Assembly (NCBI RefSeq): GCF_009730915.1
Contig: NC_052486.1
Span: 17,947,589-18,011,588 of the forward strand
Length of the DNA stretch: 64,000 nt
Source: Dioscorea cayenensis subsp. rotundata
Lineage: Eukaryota > Streptophyta > Magnoliopsida > Dioscoreales > Dioscoreaceae
Direction of reading: 5' to 3'
The translations under genes and the position numbers were made by a program. This document shows, piece by piece, positions 15,371 through 27,265 of the stretch. Position 1 is the first letter of the stretch. Every line of letters begins with the position of its first letter. The notes under the pieces are model-generated. The model made no database searches. It had not been told where the DNA came from and saw only the letters and a list, made by a program, of their open reading frames with translations.

Positions 15371-18317
15371 TCAAGATAATCCATTCAGACTAATAACTGC
15401 ATCCGTGCCTGAAACAAATTCATCATTTACAAAGGGAAGAGTCTTCCACACTTTCAGTCTCATTGGCTCCCTTCCCCTTCCTACAAATCAGAAAAATAAT
15501 ATGAACAAAAGGGGAGTTCTTGAGGTCTTGAGAATTGCCAGAGGATTGAAAACAAGAAACTCATTTTCTCACCGTCCGAAATTTTATTTTTCTCCATGCA
15601 AACTGAAGCATAGTGAGAACCATCCAGTTCAAATAGGGCAAATTGCCAATTGGAAGTGAGATTTTTAGAATTTTCCGAATCCTCAACTGTTATTTCATCG
15701 TCCTGGCACAAAGATTTAATGTATACATTCAGCAACTGAACAATTAGAAAAGGATGTTCGGCGAGAAAGATTTGTGATTCTATCAGAATTTTCATATATT
15801 CACTTACTCGAAACTGAATTGTGAATCTACTGAAGGGTGCAGCTGAAAATCCTCGGCCCAGAGCTTTAACATAGGCTTCCTAAGAAACCAGAAAGACCAG
15901 ATTAGTCAACAGGCATTTAAGGTGCAATTTTTCAATATGATAGACAACAACCAAGCATCAACTAGTCATTTACAATCTTGAAAGTCCGAGAATGGATGTC
16001 ATATTAGATCATTAACCTGATCAGTCCTGTTTTCGGTCTTCCATGACGAGGTCTCTGTGATATTAGAAGAATACCTTCGGCTTAACTTCGGTAAATGGCA
16101 TATAAATATAATTTTAGACTGAAAATAAAGTTTCAAAAGAGTGAATAAGCCCGAAAAATGTCCATAATTATGATTGCTGACTTGCCACCTCTGGTTAGAA
16201 AACACAAATAAGAAAAATATTAAGTAGTTTGACATTGTGGCACTGTTATTGTTTCCCGAATGAAATAAATTCCTTGGTGTTTAGTCAATTCACTTTGCGC
16301 GTAGTCATCTGGAGTGATGTTCTTAATCCAAATGGACCCGTTACTTAATATAGAAGTCAAATCCACACCAATGCAAAAAAGGAGAGCAATACCAAAACGT
16401 ACAAAGCATCTGAAATGTCAATATATTTTACTCAAAATTCTCCACATCTTACCTAGTGGGTAATGTCAGACCTTTTTGAATGTTGACCGGCTGACCAAGC
16501 CAGCAGTAACTTCTAGATAAAGTGTAGGAATAGTAAAATTTATATCATAGTTTGTGCTAGACTGCTAGTTCCCAATAAAAATCCCAAGTGCCAACCAAAT
16601 GGTTTCAAAGAGTACAATTGTTTGTCGCAATAGTTGGTGGGAAAATATACACAAAAGGAAAATTATATTTATGTGCTTGAGACAAATCAAACATGAAGCT
16701 ACTAGAAAGTTTATGTGCAATAATAATGTAAAATCAAACAAAAAAAATCAGGGGAAGACAAAGAAATAAGAACATTGAGAAATCTCACTTTAAGGGTCCA
16801 TAATTTGACAAATTCCTGTCTCTGGTTTTCAGGGTCTGCAATAGCCTGCAAAAATTCAACCTCAAAAGTAGAAAAGTAACGACGAGCGAAAGACAGAATG
16901 TCGCTCTTCAGCCTGCGCTGTTTCTCTTCAAGATCAATACCAATCTGTCAAAGAGAATAAACTGGCCCAACTAATCCTGATATTTCATGTGCAATAAAAC
17001 TGTGCAAGTGTCTTGAGAATAAAACAATTATATCAAGATAGAAAAAGATGCAGATGTTACAGGCACATCCAGAGTGACACCACAGGCAATCAATGAAGAT
17101 GTATGTGAAATATTGAAATGCAAAGATGGTGGAACCCATTGACCGTCACATTGCCAGTCTACCTGTTTTTCATAAATGCATTCCAATATCAACATCTGAT
17201 GCCGATGAAAAACAAATTAAGTTAAAAAAGAGTGGTGATTGGTAAGTCACCAATAGTCCATATTTCGTTGTCGAAAGTCTGAAATGTTACCTCAGGCTTC
17301 CCATATTTGTTCTTCTTGAACTTCAATGATCTAGGACTGATGATCTCACACCTTGTGTCTGATCTAATATCAAACAAAATAAACCATCAGCATGAAGATA
17401 ACTATATACAAACGCAACTTAAATTTTTAACTCTGTAAACACCATCAGCAACCACAACCGATGTGTTTGCAATGAAAATGGATATACCAATATTCCGTGA
17501 ACTAGGTGCAGAAAACTCTTACTCCATTAAGCCACTATAAAATTTGGGGAATAATACCAGAAGCAAGACTAGCTGAAAAAAGGGATATCAACAATTTAAA
17601 AGAACCTCATCATATTATGAAATGGTTGGATTCAGAACGTGTCAAGTGGATAGCCTTGACACTGCAAAAATTGGAGAATGCAATAGTAACCGAAAGAATG
17701 CAAGAGAAGATAAATAAAAAAAGTTGGAAAGCTGTACATCGTGAAAGGGTTGTGCGCAAGAGGGCACGGGCTAAAAGAGCCCCTTTCCACAATCTCTTGT
17801 CCTTCATGCCAAAGACATTATCCCTTTCACATGAAGATAAGAGTTCTGAATATTGATCAAGTAGTGATTCATCATTGACCTCATCCGGCACCATGTACCA
17901 AAAATGTGCCTCCCTGCAAATTGAACCAAAAAGAGGAGATATTTTCCAACACCAAAGAGTAGAATCAACTCCACATGATAATTCTTCATTTATTGCAAGC
18001 AACTCAAATGTATGCATATACTATCAGGCAATCAGCAAATCAATAAAAAAGTGCAAGGATGTGTCCTTTGATCAAATTTGATCTTTTATTCCAGAAAAAG
18101 TGCCAAACTATTCTAGTGCAACTTTCTTCACCTAGTTTTTTAACCTGAAGATCAACTCTGCGGCAAAGACAAAAAATACCATCATAAAGAGAGAGAACAG
18201 GAATTACCTTGGTGATGGAAGTGGGATAGGAGACAGGTAAGGTGTTGGAACAAGAATCTTCCGAGTGACAATATCAGGGTGTGATGGCAACATCATCCGT
18301 CTGAGATATTGACTCAT
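15371..18317 (-). CDS. 4'-phosphopantetheinyl transferase (Sfp/AASDHPPT type)
   Basis: Transfers 4'-phosphopantetheine from CoA to a conserved serine of carrier proteins. Eight exons: 18317-18208, 17913-17738, 17358-17291, 17162-17061, 16944-16789, 15879-15808, 15702-15573, 15480-15371; 924 bp, 307 residues, all phases consistent. Key parts: EAHFWYMVPDEV near the start, LLARALLRTTLSRYT, KKNKYGKPE, SLHFNISHTSSLIACGV, the metal-binding GIDLEEK, and KLWTLKEAYVKALGRGF spanning an exon junction. The last exon ends in VWKTLPFVNDEFVSGTDAV, as I recall for plant relatives. A read-through frame past 15573 gives a spurious end; the GT at 15572 is the better donor. The Arg-rich first 36 residues could be a mitochondrial presequence (inference). 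Confidence 0.9.
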
Positions 18318-19200
18318 GCAAGTCCTCAGTTTTCTTTTTCTCTGAATCACAAACAATGTGCACAACCATCAACAATATAATACAGCAATTACGATTCAAA
18401 TTCACATCAATTTCGTTCGGGCCTTTTCAATTCACAAATTACAAACATCATCATCAATACAACATCATAAACATCAATATGCATAGTAATTCCTGTCTTC
18501 TATTTCTTGGTTCTGAAACACAAGCAGCATAGAATGGACAACAGTGATTATAACCCATACTTGCACCAACTTCACTTAGTACTGGGCTTTCCCAATCATG
18601 ACATGCACAATGATTAAATCTTTTGTTTGTTTCGAAAACATCATGAACAACACCATTCATATCAAATTTTCTGTTTTGTGAACAATGAGGGACACCAACC
18701 ATGAGCTAAACTCACATCAAATACATTCAATATTATGCATTCTCAATCACAAAAGTTATAAAAATTAACAAAATTTTCAGGAAATAGTATAACAATCAAC
18801 AAGAGATAACACCAATCATGACCCAACAAATCAAATACGTACATCATTGGGGCTTTTTCAATCACAAATACATAAAAAGAAAAATTAGACAATCATAATT
18901 AAAACCCCCGCAATTTACGAAATGCTGCATCAATAACTATTCAAAATCCAACTTTTCAGAATAAAGAGCTCAGATATTCTAACAATTTTCTGACCTAAGG
19001 GTTCAAATCATATTCCAATATGCATCCACCCTAGCAATTGACCAATATCACAAACACCTCCTCACTTTCGCTAGACTTCACCTTTACCGCCGCCTTTGTC
19101 CGCCGTCGCCTTCACCGTCGCCTCTGCTGCCACTACTCAGCCCAGCGCTAGTACCATCATGAATGACAACAAGAGAGACAAAAGGGATAAAGAAGCTCAC

Positions 19201-19330
19201 CCGAAGCTCAGAATCCGTTGATGACGTGAAGGTGGAGAAGTGGCCGGCGACCCGAGAACCGGCGGTACAGTATCGAGAGCTTTGGGGAAGGGCAGCGGGA
19301 TCGAGCTGAAAGCGAGAGCCTTGCGTTTTA
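19201..19330 (-). other. Probable non-coding leader exon of the PPTase gene
   Basis: A GC-rich segment ending TTCGG|GTGAGC on the minus strand, a good donor. The next acceptor is at 18343-18342 (CAG), 24 bp before the PPTase ATG. Joining them puts an in-frame stop before that ATG, so this exon is untranslated. The upstream limit is a guess. Confidence 0.45.
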
Positions 19331-19770
19331 GCTTTCCTCTTGACGTAATTCCACAGAGGCCCCTGTAATTTTTAAAATTTAAATCGATGTTCCTTAAATA
19401 CTCATTAAATAATGTCATTTTTATGATTTAAAATATAGAGTTCATTATAAATTGTCTGGTTATTTTGGTAATATATTCTAGGTTATTTATATATATGCTC
19501 ATTAAATAATGATAATTTTTTTTAATGAAAGTGTAAGCTATTTTAACTACTTAGATATTACACAACATGAATTTACTATATAATCGGACTCAACTTCACA
19601 TTTTGTCTCATTAAGAGGCAAGTGTTTAAGCTTCAAAGCAAAGGCGGAATTAGGACCAAAATTACAGATGTTGACTTTAATTTAAAAATTTATAAATATT
19701 AAAAAAATAATATTCATTTAAATTTATAATTATACTAATTAATATTTAAAAAAATATTTATATATATATA
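19331..19770. other. AT-rich spacer, PPTase upstream flank
   Basis: No feature beyond AT-rich sequence. Confidence 0.4.
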
Positions 19771-20587
19771 CACATATTACTGTTTAGAAACAACATATTT
19801 CGATGTGTTTAGAAACAACAATTTTTGTTTCTAATCCATTGCTAATTCAGTTTAGAAACGGATTTGAAACATTCTAATTTAAATAGAAACGGAAATTTTT
19901 TTCAAAATTTAGAAACAAGAGCCATTATGTTTTTAATTTTTTGATTATTAAAACAAAATAATATATATTGCTAATCCGTTTCTAAATTCCGTTATAATTC
20001 TGTTTAGGAATTTAGAAATCAATTTCAAAAAAAATTGTTATTGTTACAAAAATTGAAAACGGATTCCAAACGAAATATTTTATGTTTTATTTTCGTTCCG
20101 TCCATTAGAAATAAAAGTGCTTTTGTTCCTAATCCGTTTCTAAAGTTAATTTAAAAAAATATATTGAAACAAATTAATCTATTTTTAATCTGTTTCTACA
20201 ATTCAAGTCAAAATAAAATAAAATAAAATAAAAATTATATCCATGATTTTTTTTTTAAACCTAGTACATATAAATGACCACTCCACAACCATAAAAATAA
20301 TTCAACTTAGTTGAAAAGAAATTCAGGTTTGTAGTTCACCAACTATCATCATCACTAACAGCTTCATCATGTAGCTGCGTTGTCCTTGGATTACTAAAAT
20401 GAACTTTTGAGAATGCACAAAAATTAATAGGTCCACAAAAAACCACAAAAATGTGTATTAAAACCTCATTCTTTCTCACAATTTAAAAGAGAAGGTCAAC
20501 ACGAGCAAAATTCTACAATCATTAACTTACAAAATTATTTATATGATACGAAAACCTAATTCCAAACAAATTGAAGATGAATACAAC

Positions 20588-20716
20588 CTGATGCTTAGTG
20601 AGGCGACGTCTGATGGCACAGGTCTTCTTGGGGCGGAGATCACGCGGCAAAAACTTATTTTTCTTGTAAGCTTCTCTCAGAGCAGCCTTCTGCTTCTGCG
20701 AGATCACTGTCAACAC
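20588..20716 (-). pseudogene. Isolated ribosomal protein L35 (uL29) exon
   Basis: 43 residues, [20 protein letters not shown] through RRRLTKHQ, clearly the C-terminal-middle part of eukaryotic 60S protein uL29/L35. The exon has intact borders (CAG before 20716, GT after 20588). The rest of the ~123-residue protein is missing: no upstream exon (IKVHELRGKS type) and no downstream SLKTEREKK exon was found within several kb. Two positions I remember as nearly invariant are changed (FLPRDL for FLPLDL, KKTCAI for KKTRAI). It is most likely a captured or duplicated fragment rather than a working gene. Confidence 0.75.
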
Positions 20717-21004
20717 CTGCACAATCGAAAGCCCACCACCTTACTGCCCCAACAATCCAAGCACAAGATCCATCAGTACAATCACAGGAAAAGAAAAAAA
20801 CCAAACGCATCCTAATATTTGATGGGTTGTTATCAAACAACCCATCGGCACAGCAGGCATACATAAAACTTTCCAGTTTAACTATTTCATTTCCATTTAA
20901 ATTTCATGACAATTGCTAAATGCAAAACTGATATATCAAAATTCAACACATTAAATAAAAATATACTCAAACTGAGTAATTCAAACTGAGGCTTTCACAC
21001 TTAC

Positions 21005-21067
21005 CTTGTCCCTTAGCTGAAGCTTCCCGTTCAGCCTTCTCTGCAGCATTAACAGCTTCTAGCTCAC
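21005..21067 (-). pseudogene. Exon-like fragment of unknown origin
   Basis: A 63-bp block with a CAG acceptor and GT donor encoding ELEAVNAAEKAEREASAKGQ, a charged helix-like segment. Its exit phase does not fit the entry phase of the L35 exon downstream, so the two do not come from one gene. The source gene is not recognised. Confidence 0.35.
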
Positions 21068-22130
21068 CTGCTGATGAAAATGAATCAAAGTAAGCTTGGC
21101 TAGCAAACACATGCTTGGATATACCAGGTTACCAATAATGATCAGACTTCACTAAGTAAAGCAAAAGAATGAGTACCAGATCAAGGCTCCTGCCATTGCT
21201 TCATGAAAACTAATAAAAATTTCTTTGAATCTCAAAGGCATTTATCTATCTAAAAACACAAAATACAAGTTCACAACCATAACTAATCAATTTAAATAAT
21301 TTCGTAGACTGCAAGGACAATGAGAATCCACTAATAAAGACAATTGGAAGGAAAAGAAATGAAGCATAACTAAGCAGCCAACAATGAATGGCACAATAAG
21401 AAACTTCAAACCAAACAAGATTGACTGAGATCAATTTATGTGGGCAAAAAATGACATACTTGAAAGTAGATTGACTGATATCAATTTACTTCTTGGTTTG
21501 AAAATGGCTCTCTGATATTAGATTTTAAAAATTAAATTGATCTTAGATTGATACCAAGTAAATCTCATCATGTTTTTGCAAGAAATGTAATAGTTTCTTT
21601 TGTTTTGCAACTTTGCAGCCTAAAAGGAGATCATTTAAAGTTGTTTGGAGGACTCTGCCACAAACATCATGGCTTCAACATGGATTACAGAAAAAAAGGA
21701 AGAGATGTATATTTTGTATGACATAGACAGGAAGAATTTTTGCAGACTCAATATGAAGCAAAAAATATTTAAATTTTTTTGCATTCGATAACAAAACACT
21801 CTCTCTCTTTCTTGCAAACAGTGACTTTGAGTGAATGTTCTTCTGGAATTTGACCATTAAAATGATGCTAATGCATTGTACTTTAGGTTTTTGAGCATTG
21901 TCTATATCAATGCTATTTGTGCAGAATGGATGTCAGTATATGTTTCAAAAAAATCAAGATCATTTAGCACACATATCTGAACATTTTTAGGTCTGAAAGA
22001 TAAATACAAATCTTATTCAAGCAAAGAAAGCACATATCGTAGCAAATAGACTTATTAACTCACAAGAAAAAACAGATTTGAAAACTGAAAGAAAAAAAAA
22101 GAAAGAGGACAAACCAGAATTCAAATATGG

Positions 22131-22156
22131 TGGGGTTGGGTTGGGTTGGGTTGGGC
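22131..22156. repeat. (GGGTT)n short tandem repeat
   Basis: About five GGGTT units in a row, inside the CACTA-like candidate. Confidence 0.8.
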
Positions 22157-23389
22157 TAACTGGCTAGATGACTTGGAGATCTATCAAACATGGCATGCCA
22201 CATATATGCTCTTGATAGAACCATCTCCAATTCATGATGTGTCCAGTTCTGGTTTTTATAAAGCTGCTGTTGCTTCTTCTTCTTCTTCTTTAATTTCTAT
22301 TTCTATCTGTACTTGTAACTAAATGTAATTTAAAAAATAAATAAATAAATAAATAATATGGATATAAGAATAATTATAGTTGAGAGGTGATGACAAGAGC
22401 TACACAATCTATACCTAAGTGAAACTCTAATCACAGAGAGAGAGAGAGAGAGTAAAAGATGCCTCACCTTGCTCTTGTTCTTAAAGAAGAAGAAGAAGAA
22501 AACCTACCAAACTTTTCATTTGCTTCACATTATATATATATATATATATATAAGAAAGCTAAGAGGCAAGAAAAGAAGGTGATTTGAAATATTATAAAGA
22601 TTAGGATGGAGAAGTAGCCAAGAGTGAGGACAAACAAATATACAAAGTTGAAGATATAGATACATATACAGAAACAAAGAGAGAGGAATGCTTTGCAAAT
22701 TCTACCACTGTTTGTGAATATTTTTTCTTCTTCTTCCCAAATTACCCAACTTAAGAAATACATTATAATAGTGTGCTAGGAGTATTTTTGGCAAATAAAA
22801 TGTTTGCATGCATCATGAAGCATCTAACCCTGGTATTCATTAAAACACTTCATTACCTACTTTCAAGGAACATTAAAAGTTAAAACACTTCAAGGAAGCT
22901 CAATAGATCACTCCCAACATTCATACTTCATGGAATCGAAGCTAAAACTCCAACTAGCCCTATTTTGAGTTTCTACAACCACTGGAAGTTTGGAACCCTA
23001 GCTACACATGATAATTGAACATTGCAATCATGTTTAGCAAACTCAAAGCCATCAATTAGCCCCCAAAATCAAAACTATCCAACCCTTCGATCAAATTTCC
23101 AGCAAACCAAACAAAAAACCCAAAATCAAAACACAAAAAGAAATCCTGTAACAACAAAGACCAACCTATTTTCTCAGGAGATCATGTGTCTGGGACCTTC
23201 AAAGTTTCTGGCAATCTATTTGGTTCTCAAATTCCTGTGTCCAAATCCTGAAATAAAAACATATATGGATTTGAGTATAAATCAATAACTAGTCAACCAA
23301 CCATGATCTTGTTCATAATGAGCAAGAAATCTAGATGATGAGCCGATGAGAAGACAAACAAAGATCAAAAGGATAGCAAGATCGAATAC

Positions 23390-23748
23390 CTTTTCTTCTT
23401 TTTGAAAGCTCGAAATGACACAAGGGAACACGATGATGAGCTGCGCGCGACAGAGAGAGGCACGACTGGGTGAGGATTTAGAGAAAGAGAAAGACGCACG
23501 ACGACGACGATGGGAAGCTCAAGGGATCGGCGATGAGAAGCCCCGATCGAGAAGAAGCCCCGCGCGGTGACGTCGTCGTCAGCGCCGGCGGTGGCTTCGC
23601 CGGAAACGCCGGAGGAGGCGCTGAGGGAGAGGATCGCTGGGCTGGAGGCGTTGCTGGAGTTGGAGCACGGGGCTTGGAATGGCGAGAAGTGTTGCTGGCT
23701 TCCTTTTGAGTGATAGATGTACGGCTGAGATCGAATCTGGATATGCAT
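23390..23748. other. GC-rich, CpG-rich exon-like block
   Basis: A sharp GC-rich island in AT-rich surroundings. On the minus strand it ends in AAAAG|GTATTC, a plausible donor, with a Ser/Ala-rich frame of 127 codons. On the plus strand a frame without Met reads PEEALRERIAGLEALLELEHG and then a stop shortly after. I cannot decide the strand or product. It resembles the first exon of a plant gene and may be captured sequence. Confidence 0.35.
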
Positions 23749-24735
23749 CGAGATGTGTGTAAATTTGTGATGAAAAAAATAAAACTAAAAAAAATTAGTG
23801 TAGTAATTAGTGTTAGGATTTTAGTATCTAATCTCTTTGATTAGTGCCTCTGTTTATTCTAATTTCTACTGAAGTTCAACTTTTAATGTTTGGAGAAATT
23901 ACTTAATAACATTTGACATGTGCATATGCTAGAACAATCTAATAATAAGAATATGCTATAACAACTTAATAATGAGAATTTGTTAACATGAGCATATGTT
24001 AGAACAATTTAATAATATTTTCATAAAATATATATTTTTTAATTCGTTTAAGTACATTTCTATTCGGATTAAAAAAATAACATTTTATGATATTTAATAA
24101 TATTTTAATAAAATATGATTTTTTTTAATCATTTTCTAGTCTCTAAACGTATTACAATGGGTATTTTATAATATTTAGTAATATATAATAATATTTTGAT
24201 AAAATATTAACTTGTTATTTTTTTAATCCTTTACTATTAGAAACGCCATGTTATGATATTTAATAATATTTAATAAAATATTAATTTTTTTATCCATTTG
24301 TAATTTATTTGTATTCTATTATAAATAGATTAGAAACAGACATTTTATAATATTTAATAATATTTAGAAAAAATATAAATGTTTAATCCGTTTCTTGAAG
24401 ATTTTATAATATTTAATAATATTTTGATAAAATATAAAATTTTTAATCTATTTATAGTGTATTTTTATTAGAAACATATTAGAAACAAGGATTTAATAAT
24501 TGTTTACTAGTATTTTGATAAAGTATGTATTTTTTTACTCCGTTTGTAGTCTCTTTTTTGTTGGAAACGGATATTTTATAATATTTTAATAAATTATATT
24601 TTTAAATGACCGTTTCTAAGACGTTATTAATAACATATTAAAAATAATTGTTATTTCGTTGCTAATCGGTTGTAATTACAAACGGACTAAATTTCGTTCC
24701 TAATACTCAGTTTCTTAACAGTAACTTTCTTGTGG

Positions 24736-25219
24736 TTATATTGTTAATGACTACTACTATAAGGTGAAAGTTGAATCTTTCCGTTTTCAATGGGCAATTG
24801 TTTTAAACACCTTTCATTCAAAGTGGTGTATCATCATATCATTCAACTAATTATCTTTTTACTTTGTTACGCAACTTGGTTTTGATAATGTTTATTACTA
24901 AAAAAACTTTTTTAACTGATACTATTTCCATTAGTAAAATTATTGTTAATTCATTAAAGTGATAAACCAATGGAAAAACTAAATACTTTCAAGTTTTAAC
25001 TAGGTTTATAGTAAGACTTGCAAAATTATGGTATTCAATAAAATTAGAATTTCTTCCATTGTCATAAATGTTGAGGTGAAGTTATTTTTTGTAAGAATTA
25101 AAGAATTTATTAAAAAAAATTATAGGAATTTTATTCAATAAAGTGAAACATCCGTCGGAGTAGAAGTAATCTAGAAAATGAGTTTCATGATCAAGAATAT
25201 CAAGATTTGTATATCATAC

Positions 25220-25250
<31 letters not shown>

Positions 25251-26068
25251 CAATTGTTGTATTTTAATCCAACTGTTTTAAAGCATCTTTTCTTGTGAAT
25301 AATGGGTATATATAGTGCTTAGAGACAGCAGCTCCAACAGTCAAATAAATAGTGCAAAGTAGGATGTATATCGTGATCGTGGCAGTTACTCAATTTATCA
25401 CGGTCATCTACTCCGAATTCTACTAACATCTTTTAAAAAAATTTATAAAAGCCCAACAAAGACCCAACCACCCATTCTTGATGCAAATACATTATTTGAG
25501 TACTAGTTATATTACTGTTTATGTATTGATTTATGTCTATATCTTTCTTCCTCTGCCCTTTTCCCAACTACATATTGACCAATTCTAATTATATATATAT
25601 ATATATATATAGCCCTCTTATATAGGCTAGGTCAAGGGGGCGCTTGGTGCTCAAGCACCACCTTGCCCCTTTCCTCCACCCCCTGCTTCAAAGTGGCCGG
25701 GGCTCATCATACTCGGACCCTATGATTTGTTAGTAAACACTGAGTCAAGCTGACCATAAAGCCAAACCAATGAAAAGTTTCCACTTGCCTCCCTCTATTT
25801 TAATTTATTTCTATAATACCCTCTTATTTTCTTATTATAAAAGCTGTTTAGGGCTTCGTGCACCATTCTCCACCTTCTCCATCATTTCACCAAACCATTA
25901 AACCAACAAATTTCGCCAAAGTTACGAATATAAACAGTTCTTACCACTGACAAGCTTTCTACCACTCTACAGTACTACTATTATTATCTCAACATTGCAT
26001 GCATGCATGCATGGTTGGTTTCTAAGTTTTCTTTTCTTTGACTGGCTTTATTTTGTGTACCTATGTAG
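24736..26068. other. Spacer with (AT)n runs and a GC-rich hairpin
   Basis: AT-rich, with (AT)n at about 25226-25250 and 25588-25610. A GC-rich stem-loop lies at 25635-25670 (perfect six-pair stem next to a TCAA loop, then a G5/C4 outer stem). No gene supported. Confidence 0.45.
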
Positions 26069-27080
26069 GTAAGGCACCGGTGGACCGTGGACGGGAAGAC
26101 ATGAGCCCATCTTTGGGACAATAGTTGCCGTTGTCAGGGGCAAAATCGGAAGAATCACCAAGATTTGGACCATTCTATCTAGCCTTTATTCAGGCTCACT
26201 TTACAAACTCTCTATAAGCTCTAGGGATGCAAGTGGGGCGGGACGGGGCGGGATGGGGAATGAGATCCCCATCCCTGCTTCCCACGGGGGCATGGATTCC
26301 TCACCTCAAGATTCCCTATGGGGGAGAAATTCCCCCCACTCACTCCCCCACAGGAATCCCCGCGGGGACGAGGAATCGCTATCCCATCAAATTTTTTTTC
26401 CTAATTAAACATATAACACAACATATATGAAATTAAAAAAAAAAACAAAATATTCATCAAAATAAGTATTATTTAATGTATGAGAAAACAATAAACTAAC
26501 GAAGTAATCAATGGTATAAAGAATTGAAGAAGGGGAACTGCGAAAATTAGGATTTCATAAGAAATGTTCTACTTACAATTTGAGATTTCAATAAAGTTGA
26601 TAAATTAATCAATTTAATCTTAATTTAATATAACATATTTGTCTATAATAGGAAATTAAAAAGTTTTAATTAAAATTTTTAAAACAATTTTTCATATAAT
26701 TATCTCCAAGTATTGCATTCGAGGAACACTAATTTTTATTAAAAATCTAAAATATTATTAATAAATATCAAAAATAAAATTTTTAAAACCCAAATATTTG
26801 GTCATTATAATATTATATCAATATTGAATTTTTTAATAAATAAAATTAATTATACGAGTTATTTTAATATATATAATATATATATCTTCTCCTCGATTCC
26901 CCACGGGTATTCGCGGGGAGTGAGGCTGGATCCTACGGGATGAAGAATACATTTTCCGTCACCGCTCCGCGGATGGGGAAAGGTTTTCCCCTATTCAATG
27001 GGGATCCTCGTCCCACTTACATCTTTGATAAGCTCATGATAACAACCGCTTTGTCTTGTCCCGCAGTCTAACAAGGTGAG

Positions 27081-27121
<41 letters not shown>

Positions 27122-27265
27122 AATGTTTGTTCTAATTTCTTGATAAAATTATACAACAAAATGATTTATTTAAATGGGGGAAAATAGGATCTAGGCTATG
27201 ATGAGAAGGAGAAGGCGGCGAGGCCGTATGACCAGGCTGCCCTCATCAATTGGGGTCCAACCTGA
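26069..27265 (+). pseudogene. Dead AINTEGUMENTA/PLETHORA-type AP2 gene fragment
   Basis: Two exon remnants of the first AP2 domain. Exon A (26069 to about 26158, after a TAG acceptor) reads RHRWTVDGKT, a TGA stop, then [16 protein letters not shown], matching [25 protein letters not shown] of the family. Exon B (27195-27265) reads YDEKEKAARPYDQAALINWGPT and then a stop, matching [22 protein letters not shown]. Between them, CAG-TCTAACAAG-GTGAGT at 27067-27075 looks like the decayed 9-nt micro-exon (VYL) typical of ANT-clade genes. The linker, second AP2 domain and N-terminus are absent. A hAT-like element lies in the intron between A and the micro-exon. Confidence 0.8.
26222..27027. mobile_element. 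hAT-like non-autonomous element (806 bp)
   Basis: Perfect 8-bp target duplication ATAAGCTC at 26214-26221 and 27028-27035, the length made by hAT transposases. The ends are imperfect inverted repeats: TAGGGATGCAAGTGGG at the left, CAAAGATGTAAGTGGG as the reverse complement of the right. Both ends then carry GGGGCGGG/GGGGATC-rich segments that fold onto each other, while the centre is AT-rich. No transposase is encoded, so it would need help in trans. Confidence 0.85.

Larger units (their letters stand above)
19771..24735. mobile_element. Candidate decayed CACTA-like element enclosing gene fragments
   Basis: The left end (CACATATTACTGTTTAGAAAC, split as CACATA + TTACTGTTTAGAAAC at 19771) and the reverse complement of the right end (CACAAGAAAG + TTACTGTTAAGAAAC, ending about 24735) look like diverged terminal inverted repeats. 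Both flanks (19784-20210 and about 23990-24720) are packed with degenerate repeats built on GAAACGGATTAGAAAC in either orientation, like CACTA subterminal repeats. In between lie an L35 exon, another exon-like block and a GC-rich block. No target duplication could be fixed and no transposase was seen. Could instead be unrelated repeats. Confidence 0.4.

Noticed and set aside
15481-15572. Open frame continuing past the PPTase exon to a stop at 15481
   Set aside because: The GT at 15572-15571 joined to the acceptor at 15482-15481 restores the conserved VWKTLPFVNDEFVSGTDAV tail in phase; the read-through peptide is hydrophobic and unlike the family.
23390-23748. Full protein gene on either strand of the GC-rich block
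   Set aside because: No strand gives a start, splice partners and a recognisable product together, so it is listed only as exon-like.
26227-26430. 67-codon ORF with Gly/Arg/Pro content
   Set aside because: Lies in the GC-rich arm of the hAT-like element and has no protein signature.
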